The notes beneath the pieces are model-generated. The model worked only from the letters and a program-made list of their open reading frames with translations, was not told the DNA's origin and ran no database searches. A DNA stretch of 64,000 nucleotides, taken from contig NZ_CP101943.1 of NCBI RefSeq assembly GCF_024508235.1, positions 124,001-188,000 of the forward strand. Direction: 5' to 3'. The stretch comes from Halococcus qingdaonensis (lineage in GTDB: Archaea; Halobacteriota; Halobacteria; Halobacteriales; Halococcaceae). A program made the translations under genes and the position numbers. Positions 55,714 to 64,000 of this stretch are shown in pieces (the first letter of the stretch is position 1; the number at the start of each line of letters is the position of its first letter).

Positions 55714-56760
55714 ATGATAAGCGATACCGAATTGCAAGAAATGTACGGCTGGATGGTGACGGCTCGATACTACGAAGAGCGTCTCCAAGAGGAGTATCTG
55801 GAAGGGAAACAACCCGCATTCGATATCTCGGCCGGCCCGATCCCGGGCGAGCTGCATCTCGCTGCTGGGCAGGAAGCTGCCGCTGCCGGCGTCTGCTCCC
55901 ATCTTGATGATGCCGATACTGTAACCGCTCCGCATCGCCCTCACCACGTGGCTATCGCCAAAGGTGTCGATCTCAAACGAATGACTGCCGAGATCTTCGG
56001 CCGCCGTACCGGGTTGTGCAAGGGGAAGGGCGGCCACATGCATCTTTTCGATTCCGCGGTGAACTTTGCGGGTAGTGGCATCATCGCCGAAGGATGCCCG
56101 CCGGCAGTCGGGGCGGCACTCGCGGCCAAAAAGCGCGCCGAGGACAGCGTTGCAGTTGCGTATCTCGGTGAAGGCGCGATCAGCCAGGGTGGATTCCTTG
56201 AATCACTCAACCTCGCAAGCGTCCAGAACTTACCAGTATTGTTCGTCATCGAGGACAACGACTGGGCCATCAGTATGCCCAAAGGGCGGGTCACCGACGT
56301 CGGGAACGGAGCCCAACGCGCCGGCGGATTCGATATGCCCGGCAAACGTGTCGATTATGACGACGCATGCGCGGTCTATGAGGCCGCAGGCGAAGCCATT
56401 GGGCGCGCACGTGATGGCAACGGACCGACGCTCCTCGAAGTACAGGTCCATCGACGGATGGGTCATTTCATGGGCGACGCAGAAGGGTACCGTCCTGAGG
56501 GTGATAGCGAGCGTGCAAAACAGCGTGATTCTATCGAACGGATGGAGTCCACCTTACAGAAGGCAGGGATCGATGACGATACGGTCGACGACATCCGCGA
56601 TCGAAGCCACCAACGAGTTGAAGAGGCCATCGAATGGGCCAAAGACCAACCGGAACCCGACCCTGACGAGGCTTACAACGACGTGTTCACGAACCCGCCG
56701 GCAGGTTGGACGCCCAACACGAAGCCGGGACAGACCGAATCCGCAGGAGATGACGACTGA
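55714..56760 (+). CDS. 2-oxoacid (acetoin/pyruvate-type) dehydrogenase E1 alpha subunit
   Basis: This 348-residue thiamine-diphosphate enzyme subunit contains GPIPGELHLAAGQEAAAAGV and TAPHRPHHVAIAKGVDLKRM. It has the GKGGHMHLFD motif and the thiamine-binding sequence YLGEGAISQGGFLESLNLA, ending in VIEDNDWAIS (about 150-185). With the beta subunit it decarboxylates a 2-oxoacid or cleaves acetoin and passes the acyl group to lipoamide. It overlaps the beta gene by one base. The three-gene set lacks E2 and E3. The HLAAGQEA form is shared with acetoin dehydrogenases, but the substrate is open. Confidence 0.9.
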   Translation: MISDTELQEMYGWMVTARYYEERLQEEYLEGKQPAFDISAGPIPGELHLAAGQEAAAAGVCSHLDDADTVTAPHRPHHVAIAKGVDLKRMTAEIFGRRTGLCKGKGGHMHLFDSAVNFAGSGIIAEGCPPAVGAALAAKKRAEDSVAVAYLGEGAISQGGFLESLNLASVQNLPVLFVIEDNDWAISMPKGRVTDVGNGAQRAGGFDMPGKRVDYDDACAVYEAAGEAIGRARDGNGPTLLEVQVHRRMGHFMGDAEGYRPEGDSERAKQRDSIERMESTLQKAGIDDDTVDDIRDRSHQRVEEAIEWAKDQPEPDPDEAYNDVFTNPPAGWTPNTKPGQTESAGDDD

Positions 56761-57797
56761 TGGTAGAAGCAGACGAACCTGAAACGGCCGAAACGACCGG
56801 CGAGCGTGAGACGACGATGAGCCGAGCGATGGTGAGCGCCATCGCGTCGGAAATGCGTGACAGCGACGATGTGTTCGTGATGGGCGAGGACGTTGCTGAC
56901 TACGGTGGGATCTTCGACAGCACTGACGGCCTGCTTGAAGAGTTCGGACGCGAGAAGATCATGGACGTCCCGATCAGCGAGACGGGGTTCATTGGTGCCG
57001 CCGTCGGGGCCGCACAGGCCGGAATGCGTCCCATTGCGGAGCTGATGTTCGCCGATTTCTTCGGCGTAGGAATGGATCAGATCTACAACCAGATGGCGAA
57101 AAACACCTACATGAGCGGCAGCACGGTGAACGTCCCGATGGTGCTCATGACCGCTGTCGGTGGCACGTACAACGATGCCGCCCAACACTCACAGACACTC
57201 TACGGAACGTTCGCTCATCTGCCAGGGATGAAAGTGGTGGTTCCAAGCACCGCTGCCGACGCCAAGGGGCTGATGCACACGGCGATTCGTGATGACGATC
57301 CCGTGGTGTACATGTTTCACAAACGCCTGATGGGAATCGGCTGGATGCCCGCGCCGGACGGGCCAAAGACTTCGGTACCTGAAGACGACTACACCATCGA
57401 CTTCGGCGAGGCGGACGTGAAACGTGAAGGCGATGACGTGACCGTGGTGACGCTTGGTCTCCACGTCCACCGGGCGCTCGAAGCCGCTGACGATCTCGCA
57501 GAGGAGGTCGATGTCGAGGTAATCGATCTCAGGACGTTGGTTCCACTCGATACCGAGACGGTGCTCGAATCGGTCCGGAAAACCGGCCGACTCGTCGTTG
57601 TCGACGAGGACTACCACTCGTTCGGACTCTCTGGCGAAATCGTTGCCCGGGCAACGGAAGGGGCGCTCGCCGACCTCTCGGCCGTGCGCCGCGTGACGAT
57701 GCCGGACGTACCCATTCCGTACGCTCGACCGCTTGAGCAAGAAGTCAATCCGGGACGCGAGGATATCATCGAGGCCGTTCAGTCAACCACGGAATAA
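56760..57797 (+). CDS. 2-oxoacid dehydrogenase E1 beta subunit
   Basis: This 345-residue transketolase-like beta subunit contains DDVFVMGEDVADYGGIFDST, MDVPISETGFIGAAVGAAQAG, IAELMFADFFGVGMDQIYNQMAK and the C-terminal transketolase domain DVEVIDLRTLVPLDTETVLES followed by VVDEDYHSFG. It supplies the glutamate that activates thiamine diphosphate and binds E1 alpha as an alpha2beta2 tetramer. ATG 56760 shares one base with the alpha stop. A 30-residue Thr/Glu-rich N-terminal extension precedes the usual MSRAM start. Confidence 0.93.
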   Translation: MVEADEPETAETTGERETTMSRAMVSAIASEMRDSDDVFVMGEDVADYGGIFDSTDGLLEEFGREKIMDVPISETGFIGAAVGAAQAGMRPIAELMFADFFGVGMDQIYNQMAKNTYMSGSTVNVPMVLMTAVGGTYNDAAQHSQTLYGTFAHLPGMKVVVPSTAADAKGLMHTAIRDDDPVVYMFHKRLMGIGWMPAPDGPKTSVPEDDYTIDFGEADVKREGDDVTVVTLGLHVHRALEAADDLAEEVDVEVIDLRTLVPLDTETVLESVRKTGRLVVVDEDYHSFGLSGEIVARATEGALADLSAVRRVTMPDVPIPYARPLEQEVNPGREDIIEAVQSTTE

Positions 57798-57808
57798 TCC
57801 CACACAAA

Positions 57809-58069
57809 ATGAGTGATGAGACAGTTGCAGTGGAATCCGAAACGATCTGGCCTGCGGATTCCGACGACGTCGAGGAAGCGATCGTCTCGAACTGGTTCGT
57901 CCGTGAAGGGACGACGGTAACCGAGGGCGACCCCATCGCCGAGATCCAGATCGAAAAGGTGAGTCTCGATGTCCCGGCACCAGCAACCGGTGAAATATGT
58001 GAGCTATTGGTCGATGAACAGAGCGAATTCGAACGAGGGGACACACTGGCTCGAATCTCTACGGACTAA
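57809..58069 (+). CDS. Stand-alone lipoyl-domain protein
   Basis: This 86-residue protein consists of a single biotinyl/lipoyl domain. It carries VREGTTVTEGDPIAEIQIEKVSLDVPAPATGEI, with the lipoylated Lys in the hairpin turn IEKV and the opposite strand around CELLVDEQSEFERGDTLARI. No peripheral-binding or acyltransferase domain follows, unlike a normal E2. It starts 11 bases after E1 beta, so it is co-transcribed and presumably serves as the swinging arm or substrate carrier of this complex. The acyltransferase and E3 must be elsewhere, or a TnpB element about 65 bases downstream separated them. Confidence 0.88.
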   Translation: MSDETVAVESETIWPADSDDVEEAIVSNWFVREGTTVTEGDPIAEIQIEKVSLDVPAPATGEICELLVDEQSEFERGDTLARISTD

Positions 58070-58137
58070 TGAACATCTAACGCCAATACGGCACGCAACA
58101 GATGCCGAAATCAGGGTAAAGGTCAGCAGCGCTCGCT

Positions 58138-59558
58138 GTCAGCTTCTCCGCTCTAAAGGGCGGAGCTTGCAGGTGAACTCCCGCTCTGGCCGTCACGACT
58201 CTCGCCGGTGGCAGGTGAAAACTCACCATTCGCGCTCAGTGCTCCCTGCTTGAGGGCAAGCTGACGATTTGCCCGTCCGGACGGAGACTTTTGCCCCGAC
58301 CGGACGTGTTTGAAGCCAACGTTCTTCGCGGCGTTGTAGTCGGCGTGAACCTCGTACCCACACTTCTGGCAGGAAAAGTCGGCTTGGGTGGGTCGGTTGT
58401 CCCGTGCCGTGTGGCCGCATCGAGAGCATCGTTGGCTGGTGTACTGTGGTGGCACTTTCGTCACGTCGATACCGACCGCTTCGGCCTTGTACTCGACGTA
58501 TCCGTACAACTGGTTGAACGCCCACGTGTGGAATTTCTTGGCTCTCGGCATCCGTTCGCGGATGCCGTTCAACCGCTCGAAAGCGATGGTCGAACAGCCG
58601 TGCTCAACGGCTTCGGCGACTAACTCTTTCGAGAGGTTGTGCAAGAAGTCCTCCGCCCATCGGCTCTCGCGGTCGCCGATGGACTCGATGGTATTGTGAG
58701 CCGATTCGGTCCCGATTTGTTGTAGACCGCCACGCACCTGTTCGTACTGTTCGCGTCGGTGATTCAGCAATCCACCCGACCAGAACGTGCCGGTCGACGT
58801 GACCGCCACGTTCTCGATTCCGAGGTCCACGCCGAGGACCGTAGGGTGCTCGACGGGTTCGGTGTCGTCCACCTCCGCTGTTGTACGGAGGTGAAGGTAG
58901 AACGCACCGTCGCGGTGGTGAAGGGTCGCGCCCTTGACCGAGTAGTCGCCGGAGGCGACGTACTCGCCGAACGGCGTCCCATCCGTCTCGGGTGGTAGAA
59001 CGTACTCCGCTTCGACTCTGCCGTCCACCGTCGAAAGCGAGGCGTAGTCCTCGTGGAACGTGGCGCTTCGCTTGTCGTACTCGGCGAAGTCGGCAGTGAA
59101 CGTCGGCAGACTCGCGTAGTCGCCGTTCGACCACCGCGCGAGAACGCCTTTGAGGGCGTCCGCCGCCCGCGAGCGGGCGGCTTGGACGAGGTTCGCCTGT
59201 ATCGACGTTCGGTCGCGGACTTCGGTGTAGGTGCGTTCGTGAAGGCGTTGCTTGCTGGTTTCGATATTGCCGCTGTCGTCTCTCGCGTGAGAGACGACGT
59301 AGTTGGCGGCGTCTCGAAACTCGGCGAATGTATTATGGAGGAGTTCGGCGTCGGCGTCGCTCACGTCGAGTTTCACCGGAACGGTGCGCCGAACGTCCAT
59401 ATTTCATATGATGACCATACACGTAAATAGCCACCGATTCAGTGGGGAGTTGGCTGGCCACCGAATCCACCGACGGCGGTTGCATAGTACCGAGAGACAG
59501 CGTACGCGATTCCTCCCTGCCGTAAACGGCAGGGTTTCCTCGCTGTATCAGGATGAGT
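58138..59558 (-). mobile_element. IS200/IS605-group element with TnpB only
   Basis: The downstream end shows TGTCAGCTTCTCCGCTCTAA with a CTCCGC...GCGGAG hairpin. The upstream end shows CCTGCCGTAAACGGCAGG close to 59540. Both resemble, but are not the same as, the ends of the 1507-bp elements. The upstream leader also contains the shared GGCTGGCCACCGA stretch. Borders are approximate, because only one copy is in the window. No TnpA is present. Confidence 0.75.
58153..59400 (-). CDS. tnpB: TnpB-family RNA-guided nuclease, complete RuvC
   Basis: This 415-residue protein shows all three RuvC acids: Asp192 (GVDLGIENVAVTS), Glu275 (IAFERLNGIRERM) and Asp354 (VHADYNAAKNV). The zinc Cys residues are 325, 328, 344 and 347 (CSRCGH and CQKCGY). 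The C-terminal tail rich in Ser and Gly lies over the element end, where the guide RNA is expected. It should be able to cut DNA at a target defined by its RNA and a short TAM. It is far from the copies at 46802 and 61361 in sequence. Confidence 0.92.
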   Translation of the reverse strand: MDVRRTVPVKLDVSDADAELLHNTFAEFRDAANYVVSHARDDSGNIETSKQRLHERTYTEVRDRTSIQANLVQAARSRAADALKGVLARWSNGDYASLPTFTADFAEYDKRSATFHEDYASLSTVDGRVEAEYVLPPETDGTPFGEYVASGDYSVKGATLHHRDGAFYLHLRTTAEVDDTEPVEHPTVLGVDLGIENVAVTSTGTFWSGGLLNHRREQYEQVRGGLQQIGTESAHNTIESIGDRESRWAEDFLHNLSKELVAEAVEHGCSTIAFERLNGIRERMPRAKKFHTWAFNQLYGYVEYKAEAVGIDVTKVPPQYTSQRCSRCGHTARDNRPTQADFSCQKCGYEVHADYNAAKNVGFKHVRSGQKSPSGRANRQLALKQGALSANGEFSPATGESRDGQSGSSPASSAL

Positions 59559-59646
59559 GATGTTGCTATAAACGACAGCGGGGTCCGCGATATCAACGGG
59601 GCCGACGATACACGAGCACGCCTATTGATGTCCTGAGAACGGTGGC

Positions 59647-61044
59647 TTAGAGCGCGCTTTCGAGCATATCCGCGACCTCGCGTGCTTTCTCGGCGAGCGT
59701 CTCGGACACGTGCCCCTCCGCGACGGCAGCATCGAGCTCGGCATCGTCCACCCGTTCGATTCGCCCGTCGGCGTGTTTCACGACGTCGACGTGGAGATCG
59801 ATATACCGGGCAGCGTCGGGAAAGATCTCGACCGGCGTACAGATGTTCACGTACGTGCCCCGGCGCTTCCCGTCCGCATCCCGATAGACCGTCGGGTACC
59901 ACCACTTGCCCTCGGTCAGCTTCGTGATGGCGGTGTCGCCGGCGTGGCGTTCGATGTCCAACGCATCGTAGGTTCCGCCGGCCGTCATCTCCCGTCGAAC
60001 CGTGATACTCGACTCGTCGCGATCGGTCACGATGCCTTCGCCCAGCGTGATTCGGCTGCCGTCAGGCTTGCCGTGGACGATCCTCACGCCATCGTTCTCG
60101 GCCGGCCCGAACTGTCGGACGACGGTTGCGAACGGGAAGTCGGACTGCAGCGCTCCGTCCGAATCACAGACGGCCTCCACGAAGTCGACGGCAGCACTCG
60201 CGTCCGTACTGCCGGCCTTGATGCGATGGTGGCCTGCCATCGTCGGACAGACGGTACGGCGCATCTCGTCGAGGTCGAATCGTGACGCGCGGCCGAACCA
60301 GAGCCATTTCGTCGCGGGGTCGTCCCAGAGGACGCCGGATTCGGCCTCCGTTTCGGGTGCAGCGGAGAGCGCCGCATCGATCCCCGTGGCTCGGTCGCTC
60401 GCGGCTGCGAGCGCGTCCGACAGCGTGGCGAACTCCGCCTGCTCGCTCGCGTCCGTCCAGCGTGCCCGCCACCCATCGGGCGGGTCGTTCGGGAGCAGGT
60501 CGGTCACGTCGGTCGCCATGCCCGGCCCCGTCGACGTCTCCACGGAGCCATCGCGTACGAGCCGAACCAGGCCACCGCCCACTTCGAAATTCGCATCGAG
60601 CACCGGGCGATCGTCGCTCCACGGTGGGACCGGATCGCGAACCTGTATCCTGAGCCGATCGCCGTCGTCGACTCGCTGCTCCGTGTTCGAGAAGGGAAGA
60701 AAACCCGAGCCAGTGCCACAGTCGACGACAGCACCGCTTCCAAGCGTTTCCGTGACCTCCCCGGCAAACACCGCTTCACGCGGCAGCGCCCCAGTCCAAC
60801 TGAACGTATCCGTTTCGAGATCGGCGAGCTGGCTAACGGCAGTGTCGACAGCTCCTGACTCGCCGTGGATGCCGATGCCCTGCCGATCGTCGGTCGTCTC
60901 GATCGCGATCTCGGACTCCTTGACGGCGAACTCTCCCTCGAAGCGCTCGCGGATGGGTTGCGATGCCTGCACTACTGCATGGTCGGCGTCATCGAAGAGT
61001 CGCGTCAGCGCAGTCGCGTAGATGCCACGAATCCGGACTCTCAT
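59647..61044 (-). CDS. FAU-1-type ribonuclease/RNA-binding protein (DUF402)
   Basis: This 465-residue protein belongs to the archaeal FAU-1 family, which resembles RNase E/G and binds AU-rich RNA. It begins MRVRIRGIYATALTRLFDDA, has an S1-like part (about 75-150, GAVVDCGTGSGFLPF) and a central region with MAGHHRIKAGSTDASAAVDF. A C-terminal DUF402 domain (about 335-465, TYVNICTPVEIFPDAARYID, with the acidic VKHADGRIERVDDAELD) follows. It acts in rRNA or mRNA processing in the cytoplasm. It starts at ATG 61044. The spacer 61045-61308 holds no gene that I can support. Confidence 0.9.
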   Translation of the reverse strand: MRVRIRGIYATALTRLFDDADHAVVQASQPIRERFEGEFAVKESEIAIETTDDRQGIGIHGESGAVDTAVSQLADLETDTFSWTGALPREAVFAGEVTETLGSGAVVDCGTGSGFLPFSNTEQRVDDGDRLRIQVRDPVPPWSDDRPVLDANFEVGGGLVRLVRDGSVETSTGPGMATDVTDLLPNDPPDGWRARWTDASEQAEFATLSDALAAASDRATGIDAALSAAPETEAESGVLWDDPATKWLWFGRASRFDLDEMRRTVCPTMAGHHRIKAGSTDASAAVDFVEAVCDSDGALQSDFPFATVVRQFGPAENDGVRIVHGKPDGSRITLGEGIVTDRDESSITVRREMTAGGTYDALDIERHAGDTAITKLTEGKWWYPTVYRDADGKRRGTYVNICTPVEIFPDAARYIDLHVDVVKHADGRIERVDDAELDAAVAEGHVSETLAEKAREVADMLESAL

Positions 61045-61308
61045 GGCCCGACGTGTCCGACAGTGCTCTGGCGAGGAGATGGTTCACGGCACTTACTCTC
61101 GGAACCCCTGGGAACTCCGTGTTCGAGCGCGCCTCGGAGGGGGCACCCCTTGTCCTCGACGACTTTTCGGTAGGTGTGTGCGAACGCCATCGATAGAACG
61201 TCGGAGTCGGAGCGAAGTTGAGGGTTTGCAGATCCGTTCGCGCTCTCGTGATGGGGATCGGACCTCCGTTTTGGTGAGGCAGAACCGACGAGACGGACAC
61301 CATCAACA

Positions 61309-62815
61309 TTGACATCCTCCCCGCCGTGAACGGCGAGGATTCCCGACCGTAGTTGGGATATTAGGGTTCGCAACGTGCTCGTTCTTGTGGATGGAACCGA
61401 CCATCCGTAGCATCGAACGAACACACTACTGGCTGTGCCAAACAGCCGTTATCCCTATCGAGCCGGTCAAATGCGGCTGGATTCGGGAGTAGCGTTTGTC
61501 TGATGTTCTCCGCACCGTTCGCGTCGGCGTTCGCCGTCCGTCCGCACTGCTGGCAGTGGTACAGACCACGTTCGACGCGCTGGCTGCCGTTCTTGTGGCC
61601 ACACACCGAGCACGTCTTTGACGTGTCCCGCTCGGACTCCACAACCACCTCGATACCGGCGGCTTCACCCTTGTATTCGAGCATCGTCGTGAGGAGGCCG
61701 AAGCCCCATCCGTGGAGCATCTTGTTCCCGTGGCGGCCCCAGTCCCAACCGGAGCCGTCGTCTTCCGAACGGATGCCACCGAGGTCGCCCACCATGAGCC
61801 GTCCGACGCCGCGTTCGACACACTCGACGACGATACGCTTCGAGAGGGTGTGATGGAAGTGCTTTCGGCGGTCCTTGAGTGTGCGCTTCGCGTTCCGAGC
61901 GCGGCGCGAAAGCCCGTTCTCGCCTTCGCACTCGTACTCGACGCGCTTGTAGTAGTGCTTGGACTCTTTGAGCCATCCACCAGGGAACAGCATGGTTTCG
62001 TCGCCGAACGACACGGCAGCGATGTTGCTGATTCCGAGGTCCACACCCGCCGTTTGGTCGCCCGGCGGTTCAGGGTCGATGGTTGTTCGGCAAACGAACT
62101 GAAGCCGCCACTCACCGCGCTTGTGGACGGCCCGAACCTGCTGGATGTCCCACTCGGTGAGGTCCACGTCGGGACGGGTTTCGTACCCACAGAGCACGAA
62201 GTCCGAACGGTGTTCTTTGAGATTCCGGCCTTTCGAGAGGCGAACGCGCTGATACTGTTCGTCGTGTTTGAAGCCAGCCGCTTTGAACGACACCGTGGAG
62301 CGTGGGTGCGAATCGCCGCGTTTGCGGTAGCCGGGCGGTCGGGCACGGCTATCGCCGTTCCGACGCTTCCCGAACCAGCCGTTGAACGCTTCAGCGAGTT
62401 CTTCGAGAACGCGCTGACTGGACTGTGAATGAAGGTCCGTGTAGCGTTCGTGGCCCTTGAGTTCGCGTTTGAGTTCCCCGTCATCGGGAATCTCGCCCGT
62501 TTCGTCCCACACGCCTTGTGCATAGTAGCGACCGACGTTCCAGAGCTTCGACGCGGCCCACCCGAGTACATCGAGGTCGTCCTGAACCTGTTGCTGGTTC
62601 GGGATGGTGGCCTCGAACGTTCGGATAGTTCGCGTCGGCATCTAACTTCATAACTGGTTATGCGCCACGTAAACGTGAATCCACCGATCCGACACCGACG
62701 ACGAATATCCGGCTGGCCACCGACGGGTAGCCGGTGGTTGCACAGTAGTGAGACACAGCTTACGGCGCGTATCCCCTCCCTAAAGGGAGAGGTTTTGCGC
62801 CTGTCTTTCACATAA
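61309..62815 (-). mobile_element. IS200/IS605-group element with TnpB only, copy B
   Basis: This is a 1507-bp near-identical copy of 46750-48256, in the same orientation. Non-coding ends and hairpins are essentially unchanged; most differences are scattered silent changes in tnpB. Flanks differ from those of copy A directly outside TTGACATCC and CACATAA, which fixes the borders. The 14.6-kb stretch between the copies could be lost or inverted-repeat-free recombined by homologous exchange between these direct repeats. Confidence 0.9.
61361..62641 (-). CDS. tnpB: TnpB-family RNA-guided nuclease homologue, copy B
   Basis: This 426-residue protein has about six amino-acid changes from copy A (for example GELKRELKGHERYTD for GELKSELKGHECYTD, and VVVESERD for VVVDSERD). 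It shares Asp201 and Asp373, the four zinc cysteines and the Gly at the RuvC-II position (LMVGDLGGIRSED). The excess of silent over replacement differences suggests that the sequence is kept under selection despite the missing Glu. No TnpA partner is present. Confidence 0.88.
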   Translation of the reverse strand: MPTRTIRTFEATIPNQQQVQDDLDVLGWAASKLWNVGRYYAQGVWDETGEIPDDGELKRELKGHERYTDLHSQSSQRVLEELAEAFNGWFGKRRNGDSRARPPGYRKRGDSHPRSTVSFKAAGFKHDEQYQRVRLSKGRNLKEHRSDFVLCGYETRPDVDLTEWDIQQVRAVHKRGEWRLQFVCRTTIDPEPPGDQTAGVDLGISNIAAVSFGDETMLFPGGWLKESKHYYKRVEYECEGENGLSRRARNAKRTLKDRRKHFHHTLSKRIVVECVERGVGRLMVGDLGGIRSEDDGSGWDWGRHGNKMLHGWGFGLLTTMLEYKGEAAGIEVVVESERDTSKTCSVCGHKNGSQRVERGLYHCQQCGRTANADANGAENIRQTLLPNPAAFDRLDRDNGCLAQPVVCSFDATDGRFHPQERARCEP

Positions 62816-62892
62816 CTCATCGGTCGTCGTCACGCCGAATCTCGTTCGGCGAAATCGGTGACACTCTATGCGTGAATCTCCTTATACGGGTG

Positions 62893-63237
62893 ATGACACG
62901 GATGTGGTGCTTACCGACGGCGATCCTCTGTGACGACCATCTCCGCGGCGAGCACGCGGAACACCACCAACTCGTCGGCACGATCAACAACCACCCTCAC
63001 GGCGAGGCGATCGCCGAGGGCCACGCCGAGAAGGGCAACATCGACACGACACGCCTCGAAGAACGGCACGCCGAACTCGCCGCGGCAATGGAGCGACGCG
63101 GCATGAACCACGACTCACCGCTCGCGTACGACGGTCCCACTTACGGAGCTGGCATGATCGATCTCGAAGCGAACCGTGCCGACCTTCTCGGCCGCTGCGA
63201 GGACTGCGCTTCCAGAGTCGAAGCGCATACTGATTAG
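62893..63237 (+). CDS. Pyrimidine-dimer DNA glycosylase family protein (DenV-like)
   Basis: This 114-residue protein matches the Pyr_excise family (PF03013) founded on T4 endonuclease V. It starts MTRMWCLPTAILCDDHLRGE and continues HHQLVGTINNHPHGEAIAEG, IDTTRLEERHAELAAAMERR and NHDSPLAYDGPTYGAG. The N-terminal Thr amine of T4 DenV is placed at the same position (Met-Thr-Arg), and the Glu of the active site has a candidate in LRGEHAEHHQL. The enzyme would cut at UV-induced dimers, useful for sun-exposed halophiles. ATG 62893 is favoured over an in-frame start seven codons upstream. Confidence 0.8.
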   Translation: MTRMWCLPTAILCDDHLRGEHAEHHQLVGTINNHPHGEAIAEGHAEKGNIDTTRLEERHAELAAAMERRGMNHDSPLAYDGPTYGAGMIDLEANRADLLGRCEDCASRVEAHTD

Positions 63238-63330
63238 CAATGCATTCTCCGATCGACAGTAGTCCTGGAGAGTCCGTGTTCTCCCTTGGCAGACCATTGT
63301 GACTAAGCCGATGTCGGTCAAATGGTGTGT

Positions 63331-64000
63331 ATGCTGATGACACCGGGGCCTACCTCGGTCCCAGACCCTGTCCGCGAGGCGATGAGCCGAGAGCTGATCA
63401 ACCCCGACGTCGAGTCGGAGTTCAACGAGCTCTACGCTCGGGTCTGCGAGAAGCTGGCCGACGTCTACGGGACGGACGATCAGGTGATCGTCACCGGTGG
63501 CGAAGGCATTCTCGGACTGGAGTCCGCTATCGCGTGTCTCGTCGACGCGGACACCGACGTGCTTTGCCTCTCGAACGGGCTCTACGGCGATGGGTTCGCC
63601 GATTTCGTCGAGAACTACGGGGGCACCCCGACGGTCGTCGGTACCGACTACGACACGGAACTCGCGCTGTCGGAGTTGGACGACGCACTCGCTGCGGGCG
63701 ACTACGATGTTGCAACGCTCGTCCACTGTGAAACGCCAACGGGCGCGCTCAACGACATCGAACCCGCCCTGGAGCGCCTCCACGATCACGGTGCGGTGAC
63801 GATCCTCGATGCCGTCTCGTCATTGGGCGGGGTACCCGTACCGACCGAGAACGTCGATGTCTGCCTCGGTGCCTCACAGAAATGTTTCAGCGCGCCACCG
63901 GGATTGGCGATCGCGAGCATCAGCGAGCGTGCCTGGGAGCGCAAGGAAGCGATCGATCCGGACAGCCTGTACACCAACTTTCTCCCGTGGCGAGATACCA
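63331..64000 (+). CDS. Class V aminotransferase, 3' end beyond window
   Basis: The gene is open to the window end (at least 223 residues). It begins MLMTPGPTSVPDPVREAMSR, the standard start of the alanine-glyoxylate/serine-pyruvate aminotransferase group. It then shows VIVTGGEGILGLESAIACLV, VHCETPTGALNDIEP and the pyridoxal-phosphate lysine in LGASQKCFSAPPGLAIAS. It exchanges an amino group between small amino and oxo acids. In-frame ATGs at 63322, 63331 and 63337 compete; 63331 is preferred. About 90 bases separate it from the DNA glycosylase gene. Confidence 0.9.
   Translation, partial: MLMTPGPTSVPDPVREAMSRELINPDVESEFNELYARVCEKLADVYGTDDQVIVTGGEGILGLESAIACLVDADTDVLCLSNGLYGDGFADFVENYGGTPTVVGTDYDTELALSELDDALAAGDYDVATLVHCETPTGALNDIEPALERLHDHGAVTILDAVSSLGGVPVPTENVDVCLGASQKCFSAPPGLAIASISERAWERKEAIDPDSLYTNFLPWRDT

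Overview
The window is haloarchaeal (order Halobacteriales). Coding DNA is GC-rich with C/G-ending codons and acidic proteins, promoters are archaeal TATA-type (TTTTAA about 28 bases before leaderless starts), and the gene content includes Orc1/Cdc6, aIF1, FAU-1 and ISH3-, ISH8- and IS1341-type elements. The genus cannot be fixed from the sequence.

Bases 1-24,100 are an accessory island of cell-surface glycan genes, several of them AT-rich, broken up by insertion sequences. The glycan genes are a CDP-glycerol-type transferase (1802-2992), a GT4 enzyme (7065-8126), a polytopic GT-C-like protein (13057-14898), a tight operon of two sugar-nucleotide epimerases and a GT4 enzyme (15354-18695), a broken beta-helix surface protein (18834-21099), a GT87 enzyme (21064-22233) and a membrane-anchored GT2 enzyme (22745-24067). 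The mobile DNA includes IS630 (four), ISH3 (two), ISH8/IS4 (two), IS6 and IS1595. At 3081-7022 the elements are nested inside one another, and their order of arrival can be read from terminal repeats and target duplications.

Bases 24,100-29,900 hold an orphan antitoxin, a quinone oxidoreductase, a MOSC protein, a MazEF-like pair with decamer repeats in front, a 46-residue zinc-ribbon protein, a ferritin-like/CHRD secreted protein and a YdjM-like membrane hydrolase. Bases 30,000-38,540 form a GC-rich envelope cluster: a giant FtsX permease, a GT-C-like membrane protein, the matching ABC ATPase, a lipoprotein and an Ig-like/DUF4129 membrane protein.

Bases 38,541-40,156 are a candidate replication origin. 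An orc1/cdc6 gene is bracketed by five copies of a 23-base repeat: four evenly spaced at its 3' end and one inverted at its 5' side.

Bases 40,157-64,000 are mostly chromosomal metabolism: aldo/keto reductase, 2-hydroxyacid dehydrogenase, MscS channel, methyltransferase, amidohydrolase, BtpA-like protein, PfkB kinase, aIF1, KatG, cyclase, a 2-oxoacid dehydrogenase E1 pair with a stand-alone lipoyl protein, FAU-1, a DenV-like glycosylase and a class V aminotransferase that runs off the end. Three full-length TnpB elements and one TnpB remnant are scattered through it. Two of the three are 1507-base near-identical direct repeats whose RuvC-II position lacks the usual glutamate. Decayed pieces of a phosphate permease, a BBE oxidoreductase and a DUF1211 protein mark past rearrangements.
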